This document shows, one piece after another, positions 9,742 through 20,241 of a DNA stretch of 64,000 nucleotides. The DNA lies in contig CANTUV010000024.1 in assembly GCA_947685225.1 (NCBI GenBank), positions 10,992,001 through 11,056,000 on the forward strand, read 5' to 3'. The notes under the pieces were generated by a model. That model searched no databases. It saw only the letters and a program-made list of their open reading frames with translations, and was not told the DNA's origin. Positions within the stretch are counted from its first letter, which is position 1. Each line of letters starts with the position of its first letter. The translations under genes were made by a program, and so were the position numbers. The stretch is from Garcia nutans. Its lineage: Eukaryota; Streptophyta; Magnoliopsida; Malpighiales; Euphorbiaceae.

Positions 9742-10260
9742 TATGCCACCCATAACGCCTTATGTGGATCCATCTTCTAGGTTTCAGGGCTTTGATCTGA
9801 GCTATCTAGTTTTTTTTTCCTATTTCATATTTACATATGTTGAATGTATGCATAAAAATGTATGAACCTTATTTTTCCCTTTCTGGCTCACAGCGGATGC
9901 TTGAGGAGCAGAACCGAAAGTTACGGATGGAATTGCTCGCTAGTCGCTGGCATGCGAATCATCTTGAAAGGAACTTCCGGGACTTTAGATTTTAAGTCTA
10001 TAGAGATCCTGGTGCATCTTCATTAAGGAGGCCTCATATGGATGACCATGACATGCCACCTCCCTTCTCAAGCTTTGATTACTATAGGAGTGATTCTCAA
10101 GATAACCGAGATCCAGGTGCTTCTTTCTCAGGAAGGAACTGGGCAGATGAAGTGCCTCCACCTCCAACTGGCGATGACTTTCTAAGTGCTTTGTTTAATT
10201 ATAGACCATCCCCTCCTTCAGAGCGATGTGTAGTGCATTATATTGAGAAATTTATTGTAA
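9742..10260 (+). pseudogene. PMD-like gene of T1, C-terminal exons
   Basis: Coding sequence resumes right after the target duplication and reads MPPITPYVDPSSRFQGFDL. A donor, an AT-rich intron and an acceptor (CTCACAG at about 9890) follow. The last open stretch (10038-10260) contains DDHDMPP, then RSDSQDNRDPGASF, then PTGDDFLSALFNYR. The T2 copy (17660-17850) keeps the same spaced blocks, so this C-terminal tail is a real shared feature. Stops occur between acceptor and tail. The tail is rich in Pro, Asp and Ser and looks disordered. I do not know its function. The end is followed at once by a LINE insertion. Confidence 0.55.
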
Positions 10261-11053
10261 AAATAATATATTGTTATACAACAACAACAACAAAGCCTTA
10301 ATCTCAAGTCAATTGGGGTCAGCTATATGGATTCTTCTTTTCCACTCAATATGATTTAAGGTTATCTCTTCTGATAGATGTAACATCATAAGATCATTTT
10401 GGACCACCTTTGACCAAGTTAGTTTAGGCCTACCTCTGCCTCTCTTAGCTATATCTACTCTAACTTGTTCGGTTTTTCTAATTGGCGCATCACTAGGTCT
10501 TCTTTTCACATGGCCAAACCACCTCAATCTATGCTCTCTTATCTTATCCTCAATAGGTGCTACCCCCACTTTTTCTCTAATGCACTCATTGCAGATTCTA
10601 TCCAGCCTAGTATGACCACAAATCCATCTTATCATTCTCGTTTCCGCAACATGCATTTTACTCATGTGTTGTCCTTTTACTGCCCAACATTCACTACCAT
10701 ACATCATAGCAGGCCGTATTACAGTGTGGTAAAATTTTCCTTTTAATTTAATTGGCATCTTTCGATCACATAGAACTCCTGTAGCACCCGTCCACTTCAT
10801 CCAACCAGCTTTAATCCTATGATTTACATCTTCTTCACAACCCCCATCTTCTTGAAGAATAGAGCTAAGGTATCTAAAATAAGTACTATGAGGCACTGCT
10901 ATTCCGTCTAAAATAATTTTGCCTCTTTCTCTATTCTCGCTATTAAATCTGCAATGCATATACTCAGTCTTAGTCCTACTTAGCTTAAAACCAATTGATT
11001 CCAAAGTGCTTCTTATTTATAAAAATATCATCTGTAAATAATATATTGTTATA
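10261..11053 (-). mobile_element. 5'-truncated RTE-type LINE (body 10279-11035)
   Basis: A perfect 18-base target duplication, AAATAATATATTGTTATA, lies at 10261-10278 and 11036-11053. On the minus strand the body ends in a TTGTTGTTGTTGT run after AGGCTTTG, the simple-repeat tail typical of plant RTE elements. The 5' end is cut within the RT, starting at a TDDI reading of the catalytic YADD motif. There is also an internal deletion just after it, where DDIF jumps to STLESIGF. It landed between the PMD and DUF7745-like genes of T1. The intact duplication suggests a fairly young insertion. Confidence 0.9.
10309..11004 (-). pseudogene. RTE LINE reverse transcriptase, C-terminal part
   Basis: A 231-residue open frame is left. 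It contains GFKLSRTKTEYMHCRF, then YLSSILQEDGG, NHRIKAGWMKW, RPAMMYGSECW and RMIRWICGHTR, ending with LRWFGHVKRRP and KRGRGRPKLTW. These are the thumb and C-terminal blocks of RTE-clade RT. The catalytic palm is gone, apart from DD at the truncation point, so it is inactive. The frame is otherwise free of stops, in keeping with a recent arrival. Confidence 0.88.
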
Positions 11054-11345
11054 AATGAAATAATTTGAATTTTTCTAATGACCTTTTTTTTGTCTATAAG
11101 TTTTTTTTACTTTGACTTTGACTTTTCTTTATTACATTTATATATACAACTTATACCATGTCAAAATCATTTAAAATGATTTTGATGCAGATTAATTAAA
11201 TCAACAAAACTAATACCCGCACGGATTAGGTTTAACAATTTCCCACTCAGCTCATTAAACCTATTTCATCATGGATTAAGGAAAATTTAACCCAATTCGA
11301 CATGGACTTCTGTTTCCTTAAATGACTTAGACTTTGGCCAGTGCC

Positions 11346-11353
11346 TATATAAA
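11346..11353 (+). promoter_or_regulatory. TATA box of the antisense DUF7745-like gene in T1
   Basis: TATATAAA lies 147 bases before the start codon at 11493. T2 has the same word 154 bases before its start (18204-18211) in a related context (TTTAGCCAAC or TTTGGCCAGT upstream, then ATCA and CACTTTC or TACTTTC). The rest of 11054-11345 is AT-rich with no other feature. Confidence 0.55.
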
Positions 11354-11492
11354 TCAATGAATTACTTTCTTTTTTTTTCACATTCATAACATCAAATCTT
11401 CGAAGAACATCTTTAACTTAAAACACAGATTTTTAACTTCTATATTTCCTCTTACAAGCTCAAAACAATTTCAATCCTTCAAGAACTCTAGA

Positions 11493-12790
11493 ATGACTGA
11501 AGCCAATTTAAAAAAGATAAAGAACTTGTTCAAATCCATCAAGCCTACACATTGGGAACAAATATCATGGTCTCAACTTAATAACTTAAAGTGCTTCAAA
11601 AATGTTAAGTTAGACCATTCATTCTTACATGCCATGGCTTCTTTTTGGGATATGAAAACTAGGACCTTCAAAATAAACAATTTTGAGATATGTCCTATGA
11701 TCAAAGAATTTGAAGCTATTCTTGGATATCCAAGCAATCAACCTCTAGAGTTACCCATACTGACATCCAAAACTCAACAAAATATGCAGATGTTGTTTCA
11801 ACTTTCGAAACCTGAAATCCTGCAATTGACTAGAGGTGAGAAAATCCTACTTGGTCCCTTGATCAATTTTTGCACCACCCATTTGGCCCTGACTAAGGCA
11901 TGGGGATACATGTTTTGTCTATGCTTGTTTAGCTAATTCTTTCTTGTTTCTTCCGACGGGGACATCGATCCACAAGTACTGGATATTGTGAACCAAATGG
12001 AAGGAGGCTTCTCGCCGATACCCGTGATCTTGCCCGAGACCCTAGTTGGATTGGACCAATTCAAATCAGAATCTTTGAGGAGAATGGTCGAGAGTATGCT
12101 ACTGCTTCAGGTAATTACCTAAATCACCCTCTGAGGTTTTGAATTTTGGCCTCTATTTTTATTACTCTAATTTTTGCCTAGTATGCCCTTGCGGGTTTTT
12201 GGAACTAGCGAGTTGTCCTAATTTTTGCCTAAGCTGCTCTTGCGGGTTTTCAACTTATTGGACCATTTTTTAAATTTTTTCCTAGACCGCCCTTGCGGAT
12301 TTTTGAAACTAGCAAACTGTCATAATTTTTACTTAAGCCGCCCTTATGCGTTTTCAACCTAACAGACATTTTTTTAAACTTGTTTTCTTGTGCTTATAGA
12401 TTTGGCTTCAAGAGCACCTCTGCTTAGTTGACACCCCATCGATAGATTTTGCCAGATATTTGCCACGACATCATTCTATCAGGAAACTTCTCCATCCTGC
12501 TTCTTCATATGCCGACTGGATTCGCTCTCAAGCTGAAGTTAACATCTGTTGGTTGGTACCTTGGTGGAAGATCACGTGTGTCACCATTCAGATGTATTTG
12601 ATGTATGTTCCTCTTGCTACTCTTTGCCAAGGTACTTGCTATGATCCTCACCATCTTGGCCATTAGTATGGAGTCGGGCTGAGCCTAGAGGTTCTGAGTT
12701 TACTCTTGATTTGGACATGCCTCATCCGACTGAAGCAAAACTGGCCTGGAAGCTACACTTATTATCTGCCATAGATTTTACATTTGTCAA
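11493..12790 (+). pseudogene. DUF7745-like gene, antisense passenger of T1
   Basis: Exon 1 (11493-12110) opens with MTEANLKKIKNLFKS and contains SFWDMKTRTFKINNFEICP, EFEAILGYPSNQPLELP and KILLGPLINFC. A TAG at 11934 breaks it. It then continues to VGLDQFKSESLRR and a donor GTAATT at 12111. Exon 2 (from about 12403) reads IWLQEHLCLVDTPSIDF, then a tryptophan-rich WLVPWW block. The FW...F.FNDFEICP and E...LGYP blocks match a plant family I place as DUF7745, found mainly in transposon-linked proteins; its function is unknown. Frameshifts and stops occur in exon 2, for example TAG at 12664. It lies on the strand opposite to T1 pol, which ends 390 bases further on. Confidence 0.6.
12165..12380 (+). 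repeat. ~51-bp minisatellite in the DUF7745-like intron (T1)
   Basis: About four units of CTAATTTTTGCCTAG then CCGCCCTTGCGGGTTTT then AACTAGCGAG occur here. Each unit holds a small CCGC-CCTT-GCGG hairpin followed by a T run. Two more units lie past exon 2 at about 13030-13165, and T2 has the same repeats at 18980-19420 and 20095-20240. Confidence 0.75.
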
Positions 12791-13180
12791 TTTCTTAGAA
12801 AAATAATGTTAGGATGAGCAATAATAATAATAAAAGATGTTTCTTTTCCTCTTATAATTTGTCATCACCTTTTGCTATTGTATTATTTACTTTACCATAT
12901 TTGGTTAAATGCTTGAAACAGTGCATATAGAACAATTTTAATATTAACTCTATTTTATTAAATTGGGGAACAACGAAACATAAAGCCAGCATACACAAGA
13001 TCACTCCTATCACCAACCAGCCCTTTTAGGTTTTCTAATTGACAATTTTCTCTCATTTAGCCAAATTATTGCTAGCTCGCCCTTTCGAATTTTTGCAACT
13101 AGTGGACTACTCTAACTTTTGCCTAGGCCGCCCTTTTGGGTTTTTAACCTAGCGAGCTCTTTTATATATATATATATATA
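12791..13180. other. Spacer between DUF7745-like gene and pol end in T1
   Basis: This is AT-rich sequence without a gene, closely matching T2 19842-20241. It holds two minisatellite units (13030-13165) and a TA run (13163-13182). The two convergent transcription units of T1 would meet here. Confidence 0.55.
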
Positions 13181-13410
13181 TTATACATAAAACCTCTTCA
13201 ACCTGTCAATATTCATCAGTTCACTAAACTCGTCCCCATCCATGTCTGATATCTTGACTGCACCCTTGTTCATGACTTTCTTCATAAAATAGTGTCCTTC
13301 CTAACTAGGTCTAAACTTTCCTCTTGCATCGGGGACATTAAGCTTACACTGCTTCCACACTAAGTCACTGACTTTAAACTTCCTGATCTTAACCTTTCTA
13401 TTATAGGCCC
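13181..13410 (-). pseudogene. pol: End of integrase/Pol of T1, cut by T2
   Basis: On the minus strand the frame reads a DMDGDEF block, then DRLKRFYV-like residues and a stop at 13181-13183. This is the usual C-terminus of Tat-lineage polyproteins and matches the T2 Pol end at 20242. Homology to T2 stops at GGCCC (13406-13410), where the 3' LTR of T2 begins, so T2 inserted here. The rest of T1 pol should lie right of the window, after the GGCCC duplication. Confidence 0.75.
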
Positions 13411-15043
13411 TGTGAGCGGGGATTTTTGCCCCCACTCCCACATAGAATGGTTCTTGTGACTTCGACACTGTTAGGCTCGGGGCCTTAGAGAACACAAACC
13501 TAAACCTGGAGAAAATGGAGTCACCACCCGGATGGACCGAGAAAAAGAAAAGGGTGGATGACTCAATTCCTAAGGAATCCCCAACCCCCTTATGAGTTCA
13601 AAAGTTGGGTACGTGTGGAGAAGGTGAGAATGACCCATCACCCCCGCAACGCCCAATTCATTGGAACCGACAGCCTTTTCAGGTCTTAATATTATAAAAT
13701 TCTTAAATATAATGATATTATCCATACTACATGCAATCATAAGAATAAATAATTACTTTATTAAAATCACAATAATATCCAAATAAAATAAACAAATAGC
13801 CACCCATCCATGGATGGAAACATGCCTTTACAATTGTCCAATGCCCAAAAGAAAATAAATAAAATAGGATACCCACCAATTGGTGGAAACATATACATGA
13901 GGTACCCAAAATATGAAAACATACCTCTTACAATTTCTTGGAACCATAATAAATCAATAAAAATAACCAACCATTCATCAAAAATAAACTATTCATCAAA
14001 GATATAAATCAAAGATATAAATAAACCATTAATCAAAACATGTAATAAGCATGCTTCTTACTTGAATAAAGCAAATAAAGGTGCAAGTTTAGTTTTACAT
14101 CTAGAATTAGGATTTCTTAAATAACATCTAGGGTTTTGGGGTTTAGATTCAAAAAATTAGGGTTTGATATAACTTAGGGTTTTAGAATTAACATAATAAT
14201 AATAATAATAATAATAATTATTATTATTATTATTTAAAATCCTTAAGCTACTATGAGGAATTTGGAAAAAAAGAATTGATTAGGGTTTTATAGTTTTAAG
14301 AAAGTAGTAGGGTTTTTTGTTAATCAAATTAGGGTTTAGGGCTAATAACATAAAATTAGGGTTTTAGGAAGAAATAAATTAGGGTTTGGTATTTATAAAA
14401 AAAACAATACTTAAAGCTTTAGGATTTAAATGAATTACGGTTTAGTGACTGTGAAAAAGCTAATTAAAGATTTTAAGGTTTTGCAAACTGTGAAATATTT
14501 TTAAAGAGATTTAAAGGCTACTGTAAGGTTTTATATAAAAAATCTTAATGTGATTTATGAGTAACACATTGATTAAATAGCTGCAAGATAAAAAACAAAA
14601 AAAAAACATCTTGAGCCAAACAAGTTTACTGGTTCTAAAGGTTATGATTTAGCAAAATAATAATATGCACTCCATGCAAACTAACGTATGTTGATTCAAG
14701 AAGAAATTGCACACTGTGACTTTTATTGGATGAAGAACAAACTCATTCTATGTTTAAAATAGTCAAAACACATAGTATTTATTTAATTTAAAGCATACCG
14801 TCATTTTTTGGCTCCACCAAAATTTTTTGAACGAGAATTTTGATTGAGCTTGCCAAAGACAGGGTGTGCACTGCCTTTGTAGAGTTGGTGTGTTATTGGT
14901 CTTCCTCATCTAAACTTATTGTTTCTCTTGTTTATGAAACTTTGCTTAAGGTTTTTGTCGATGGATACTCAATTTGCTAGAGTTCCAGTAGCCAATCCAA
15001 AAGCCAAAAGTCCAAAGATCCTTCTTTAGGTTTTTAAAACCTG

Positions 15044-15051
15044 TATTTATA
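15044..15051 (-). promoter_or_regulatory. TATA box of the T2 LTR
   Basis: TATAAATA on the minus strand, about 690 bases into the LTR. The same word stands downstream of the variable cassette in T3 (27042-27049), T4 (35121-35128) and T5 (38271-38278). It is the likely core promoter. Confidence 0.6.
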
Positions 15052-15129
15052 ATCACTCTATTAGGTTAAGCATGAAAGTTTTCCTATTTAAGAATGGTTT
15101 ATTCTGATGCATGTCAAATTCATGGGTTT

Positions 15130-15500
15130 GACACAAATCGAGTCTATATCGAATCACAATTACTTGAACTCGATATAGACCGAGTCTGTCTCAAATTAAA
15201 ATGATTTCATTTCGACATAAATTGAGATACCTACTTCGAAATGGAAATAAAAAAAATTTTCCCATATCAGACTGGGAGAGGCCCATTTCGATATGGGGTT
15301 GTCCCATGTTGAAATGGGGCCCCATTTCAATATGGAATAGCCCCATATCAAATTGGGGCTGCCCTTATTCGATATATTACCCCATATAGAATTAGGGCTT
15401 CCAATTCTATATGGGGAGCCCCATATCAAATTGCGAGGCCCCCAATTTGATATGGGGCTTCCTTATGTCGGATTGGATGCCCTAATTCAACATGGGACAC
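15130..15500. repeat. Palindromic CCCATAT...GGGG cassette in U3 of T2
   Basis: About ten copies of a ~20-base word such as CCCCATATCAAATTGGGG alternate in orientation, so the block can fold on itself many ways. At 15140-15190 ACTCGATATAGACCGAGT is a separate near-palindrome. This block has no counterpart in the LTRs of T3, T4 or T5, which hold other sequences at the same place. Confidence 0.75.
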
Positions 15501-15737
15501 CCTTATTGGCCAAAAACCATCCAGATTAAGTGAAAAAGCAATGAAACCTTCAAATCGAACCCGTTTTAGGTTTTAGTGCACCAGTATCATGTAAAAACCA
15601 ATCAAATCTTCTAAAATAGACCCAATTAGGGCTTTAAATTTTAATTAGCTTATTTTAGGTCCTATTGCAATATATTAATCCAATTAAAGGTTTGGAATTA
15701 GCATCAGACTAGCCAGGGCCAAAATCAAGGATCTACA

Positions 15738-15752
15738 GTTTAATCCCCTGCT
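15738..15752 (-). other. Polypurine tract of T2
   Basis: On the minus strand AGCAGGGGATTAAAC directly precedes the LTR start TGTAGATCC. T3 and T4 have equivalent tracts at 27499 and 35670. Confidence 0.75.
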
Positions 15753-15844
15753 TTAATGATCTTGAATTTATTCAAAGAGTGAAAAGCAACATGGCTTGAA
15801 TTGATTTTGGACAAGGATGATTATGGACTCGAAATGGTTTGGAT

Positions 15845-16235
15845 TCTGGATCTAAGGTGAGTCCTGGACTAAAAACTGATTTGGGTTCTGGACCCGAAAT
15901 GAGTTCTGGATTAAAAAAAAATTGGGTTCTGTACCCGGAGTGAGTTCTGGACTCAAAAATGATTTGGGTTCTAGACCCAGAGTGAGTTTTGGACTAAAAA
16001 ATAATTCGAGTTCTAGACCCGAAGTGAGTTCTGGACTAAAAAATAATTTGGATTTTGGACCCATAGTGAGTTCTGGACTAAAAAATAATTTGGGTTCTTG
16101 ACCCGGAGTGAGTTCTGGACTCGAAAATAATTTGTGTTTTGGACCCATAGTGAGTTTTAGACTCAAAAATAATTTGGGTTCTGAACCCGGAGTGAGTTCT
16201 AGACTCAAAAAATGATTTGGGTTCTGGACCCGGAG
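15845..16235. repeat. 42-bp tandem repeat upstream of the T2 polypurine tract
   Basis: About nine units of GAGTTCTGGACTCAAAAATGA plus TTTGGGTTCTGGACCCGGAG. The unit is two related 21-base halves. Because 42 is a multiple of three, one minus-strand frame (15852-16208) stays open across it with a 14-residue repeat; I do not call it a gene. T3, T4 and T5 carry other tandem repeats in the same position. Confidence 0.85.
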
Positions 16236-16600
16236 TACCTACAAAAATTAATTACAGTTAGTAAAGTAATTTGCAAAAAATTTAGCTATTTTTTACAAGG
16301 AATCTATATATTCTTGCCCCTGAGTGGAAAAAATATTTAATGAGTAAAAATATTTTTTAGACACGCAAAAATTATATTCTCATAATAAATATCAATTTAC
16401 TTTGTTTTCGTGTGCTATGTTACACTGAATGAATAATTAACAAGATACTATTAGATGATGCAGCTGCTTTTTGTTTTATTATCTATTTTCAATTTTGCAT
16501 TTAATTTTTCTGACATTAGCAAAGTGGATGAATTATTGTAATTTAGCATTTACTCATTATAAATACTGAACACTCCATTCTCAGAGTATCCATTTCATGT
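16236..16600. other. AT-rich spacer of T2
   Basis: No gene, repeat or signal is recognised between the tandem array and the first PMD-like exon. Confidence 0.5.
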
Positions 16601-17850
16601 TACAAGCACATTTACTCAATTTTTGAAGCTTCAAACAGGTTATCAGCTCCAACAAATTCAACCTCACAGGAGACGAAGAATTTGAATTACCAACATATAG
16701 AGAATTATGGCAACAAATCAACATGCGTCGAGGACTGAACCTCATATGGACTGATGGCATGAACAATGCATTACCCCTACAAAACTCGGCGGGCCTATGT
16801 CTAGTGGTTGGTTCCTTGGTGAAAGGGTTCATAATTGGTTTCTTGGCCCTGATCAGAGGTGAGTACCAACCAAAATCCCCACATATGTTCTACTTGCATA
16901 TCCATGCTAGACAATGTATGGAGACACACCCAAAATGGATATGATATTGAGGCGCTCTTGCTTCGACCAGACTTATCCTATAATGAGTTCATACGAGACC
17001 AGTTGTTGCACTTTGAAGTTCATCCAGATGGTTTTAAAGATTTTAAGGAAGAAGAAGAAGAAGAAGAAGGTGATATCATTGAGGAATGAGGTGATGAGGA
17101 AAATGAGGAAGAGGGAAATGATGGTGAGGAAGGTAGTGGGGATGAAGAGGAAGAAGAGGATGAGGATGAGGATGAGCCTCCTTCTCATTCTCACGGTGAT
17201 TCTGGAGCTGGCACTTCTCAAGTAAAGATTTATCATTGCAACTGTTTCTTCTTAACTTGTTCTAACTATTTTCATGATTGTTGCAGACTGTTGGCTCCTT
17301 TGGTACTGAGATTGGACCTTCACCGTTGTTCCAGCTCAGCTACCATTCTCACCAGTGCCACAATAATTTTCTCTATTTGCTCCTTCCTATAAGCCAGATG
17401 CGCCATTTCATCCGCAGGGCTTCGATCTAAATTATTTGGTCTGTTTTTCCTATTTCAATTTACATATGTTGAATGTATGCATGAAAATGTATGAACCTAA
17501 TTTTCCTTTCTAGCTCACAGCAGATGCTTGAAGAGCAGAATTGAAAGTTGCTAGAGGATTTGGCCACTAGTCATTGTCATGCGAATTATCTTGAAAGGAA
17601 CTTTTGGGACTTTAGATTTCAAGGTTAAGAGATCCTTACGCATCTTCATCAAGAAGGCCCCAGATAGATGACCATGACATGCCACCTACTTTTGCAGGCT
17701 TTGATCATGATAGGAGTGATTTTAAAGATAATCGTGATATGGGCGCATCTTTTTTGGGGGGAATTGGGACAGATGATATTCCTCCGCTTCCAACTGGTGA
17801 TGACTTTTTGAGTGCTTTATGTGATTATAGATCACAACCTCCATCACAGT
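16601..17850 (+). pseudogene. PMD-like gene, antisense passenger of T2, C-terminal exons
   Basis: The piece matches T1 2440-3052 plus 9742-10260, without the insertions. An exon ends at 16858 before GTGAGT. LSYNEFIRDQLLHFEV (about 16970-17020) leads into a Glu-rich run and a long acidic stretch (17040-17220). Two further exons follow, with donor GTAAAG at 17222 and acceptor TTGCAG at 17286. The last part has DDHDMPP, DNRDMGASF and PTGDDFLSAL, as in T1. The N-terminal PMD core seen in T1 at 1-262 is not found here. Stops and frame changes are present. The strand is opposite to T2 pol. The role is unknown. Confidence 0.55.
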
Positions 17851-18203
17851 GATCAGCTTGTATGAAATGTTATGAGAACTTTATTATACATAAATAAACA
17901 AATTGCTTGTAATAATCTTTAAACAATAATCTATAATTAATATATATAATACTTTGACTTTTTCAATTTTTTTATGTTTCTTTTTGCTTTTTACATATAT
18001 ACACGTATACACAAAAGCATTTTTGTGACCATGTCAGATTCACATTAAATAAATTTGACATGGTTTTTAATTTATAAACCAAAACCCAAATAGATTAGGT
18101 TTAACAACCTCCCACAACGAAACTCCTTCTTCAACATGGATAAAGATATGAAGTCCTAATTCCACACTGATTTATTTAAGTAACGTGATCTTTAGCCAAC
18201 AAT
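17851..18203. other. Spacer between PMD-like and DUF7745-like genes of T2
   Basis: AT-rich and without a gene. It matches 11054-11345 in T1 and probably holds the PMD-like gene's 3' end and the DUF7745-like promoter. Confidence 0.5.
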
Positions 18204-18211
18204 TATATAAA
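18204..18211 (+). promoter_or_regulatory. TATA box of the antisense DUF7745-like gene in T2
   Basis: TATATAAA, 154 bases before the start at 18358. Word and spacing are kept between T1 and T2 although much of the surrounding leader has diverged. Confidence 0.55.
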
Positions 18212-18357
18212 TCACAAATCACTTTCCTTTCCTCAACGTCCCAAGCAGTAACTCTCTAGTACAATTTCCTTGTGCTCTAACTTTAAATTCCAAAATTTAG
18301 CTCCTGCCATTCCCAAATCTCCTTTATAAAATTAATAGCTATTTTCATTCCATCATC

Positions 18358-19841
18358 ATGACCAAGAGTAATTTAAAGAAGATGAAAAATTTATTCAAAA
18401 TTGTTGAGACAACACAATGGGAACAAATATCATGGTCTCAACTTAATATTTTGAAGTGTTTTCAAAATGTCAAATTAGACCAATCATTTTTACACGCCAT
18501 TGCTTTTTTTTGGAATGTGAATTGTAGGACATTTAAGATAAATGACTTTGAGATATGTCCCATGATTGAAGAGTTTGAGGCCATCCTTGGATATCCAAGT
18601 AATCAACCAATGGCATTGCCCATATTGACTTCCAAAACTCAACAAAAGATGCAAATGTTGTTTCAACTTTCAAAACCCGAAGTTCTACAGTTGATGAGAG
18701 GTGAGAAAATTATGCTTGGTCCCTTGATTGACTTTTGCATTTCTCACTTGGCTCCTACCAAAACTTGGGGATGCCTACTTTGTCTATGCTTGCTTGGATA
18801 AATCTTGTTTGTTTCTCCCAATGGCGATATCGATCCACGAGTATTGGATATCATGGACTAAATGGAAAGAGGCTTGTCACTGATACCCGTGATCTTATCT
18901 GAGACTTTAGTTGGACTGGATCAATTTAAATTAGGATCGTCAAGGAGATTGGCCGGGAGTTCATTGCTGATTTAGGTAACTACCTAAACTGCCCTTTCAG
19001 GTTTCAATTTAGGCCTTCTTTTTTATTTATTGCTCTAATTTTTGCCTAGTCCGCCCTTGTAGGTTTTTAGACCTAGCGAGCTATCCTAATTTCTGCCTAA
19101 GCCTCCCTTACGGGTTTTCAACTTAGCGGACCTTTTACTTATTTATTATTATTATTATTATTATTATTTATATTGGTTCTAATTTTTGCTTAGACCGCCC
19201 TAGTGGGTTTTCAAAACTAGAGAACTGTCACAATTTCTGCCTCAGTCGCCCTTGCGGGTTTTCAACTTAGCAAACCTTTTTATTTATTTATTTATTATTT
19301 TTATGTTGGTTCTAATTTTTGCCCAGACAGCCCTTGTGGGTTTTCAAAACTAGCAAACCACCCTAATTTTTGCTTGGGCCACCCTTGTGGGTTTTTGACC
19401 TAACGGGCTCTTTTTTTTTTTAATTCTTTTCCTATGCTTGCATATTTGGCTTCAGGAGCGTCTCTGCTTGCTTCACACTCCATCCATGGATTTTTCTAGA
19501 TATCTGCTGCCACATCACTCTGCTAGGAAACTACTCTATCCTGCTTCTTCATATGCTGACTGGGTTGACTGGATCCGCTCACGTGCTGCAGTCAACATCT
19601 ATTAGTTAGTACCCTGGTGGAAGATTTCTCATATCAGTATTCAGACATTCTTGATGTATGTTCCTCTTGCTGCTCTTCATCGAGGTACTTACTATGATCC
19701 TCGTCGGCTTGACTGTCAGTATGGAGCTGAGCCTCAAGGTTCTAAGTTTACTCCTTACTTGGACATGCCTTATCTGACTAAAGACTTCTTGGATCGGCTG
19801 AAGCAAAGCTGGCCTGCACGCTACACTTATCATCTACCATA
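18358..19841 (+). pseudogene. DUF7745-like gene, antisense passenger of T2
   Basis: Exon 1 (18358-18975) opens MTKSNLKKMKNLFKI and keeps FEICPMIEEFEAILGYPSN and GEKIMLGPLIDFC. It has a TAA at 18799-18801, a TAA at about 18859 and a stop near the exon end. VGLDQFK lies at the same place as in T1, and the donor GTAACT at 18976 is exactly 66 bases after the start of that motif, as in T1. Exon 2 (about 19444-19841) gives WLQERLCLLHTPSMDF, a WW motif, and a long open end (19651-19841) reading YGAEPQGSKFTPYLDMP. The chance of a host gene is low, since both copies lie antisense to the same kind of pol. Family assignment is from remembered motifs. Confidence 0.6.
18980..19420 (+). repeat. ~51-bp minisatellite in the DUF7745-like intron (T2)
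   Basis: About seven units of the GCCTAGNCCGCCCTTGCGGGTTTT type, with an ATT run at 19142-19168. This is the same repeat as in T1 but with more units, so copy number differs between the two elements. Confidence 0.75.
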
Positions 19842-20241
19842 GATTTTACATTTGTCAATTCTTTAGAAAGAATAATGTTAGGATGAAAATTAATGAAAAT
19901 AATAATAAGAGATGTTTCTTTTCCTTTTATAATTTATCATCACCTTTTGCTATTGTGTTATTCATTTTACCATATTTGGTTAAATACTTGAAACAATGCA
20001 CATAGAACAATTTTAATATTAACTATGTTTTATTAATTTGGGGAACAACCAAACATAAAGCCAGCATACACAAGATCACTCTTGTCATCAACTAGCCCTT
20101 TCGGGTTTTCTAATTGACAATTTTCTCTCGGTTAGACCTAATTATTGCCTAGCCCACCCTTTCGGGTTTTCGAAACTAGTGGATTGCTCTAACTTTTACC
20201 TAGGCCGCCCTTTAGGGTTTTCAACCTAGCGAGCTCTTTTT
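19842..20241. other. Spacer between DUF7745-like gene and pol end in T2
   Basis: AT-rich, no gene. It ends with two to three minisatellite units (20095-20240) directly next to the pol stop codon. Confidence 0.55.

Larger units (their letters stand above)
13411..15737 (-). repeat. 3' LTR of Tat-like element T2
   Basis: On the minus strand this LTR starts TGTAGATCC (15737) and ends CCCCGCTCACA (13411). Its last ~300 bases match the LTR ends of T3, T4 and T5. Reading in element sense: U3 with a palindromic cassette (about 15500-15130), a TATA box (15051-15044), then an AT-rich R/U5 with several TTTAGGG-like words and an AAT/ATT palindrome at 14190-14236. Small frames inside are not genes. Confidence 0.85.

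Noticed and set aside
12165..12380. Bacterial-type terminators (hairpin plus T run)
   Set aside because: They are repeated units of an intronic minisatellite in plant DNA. The hairpin stem is only four base pairs.
15852..16208. 118-residue minus-strand frame with a 14-residue repeat
   Set aside because: It is open only because the tandem unit is 42 bases long. There is no start context, no family match and no counterpart in the other elements.
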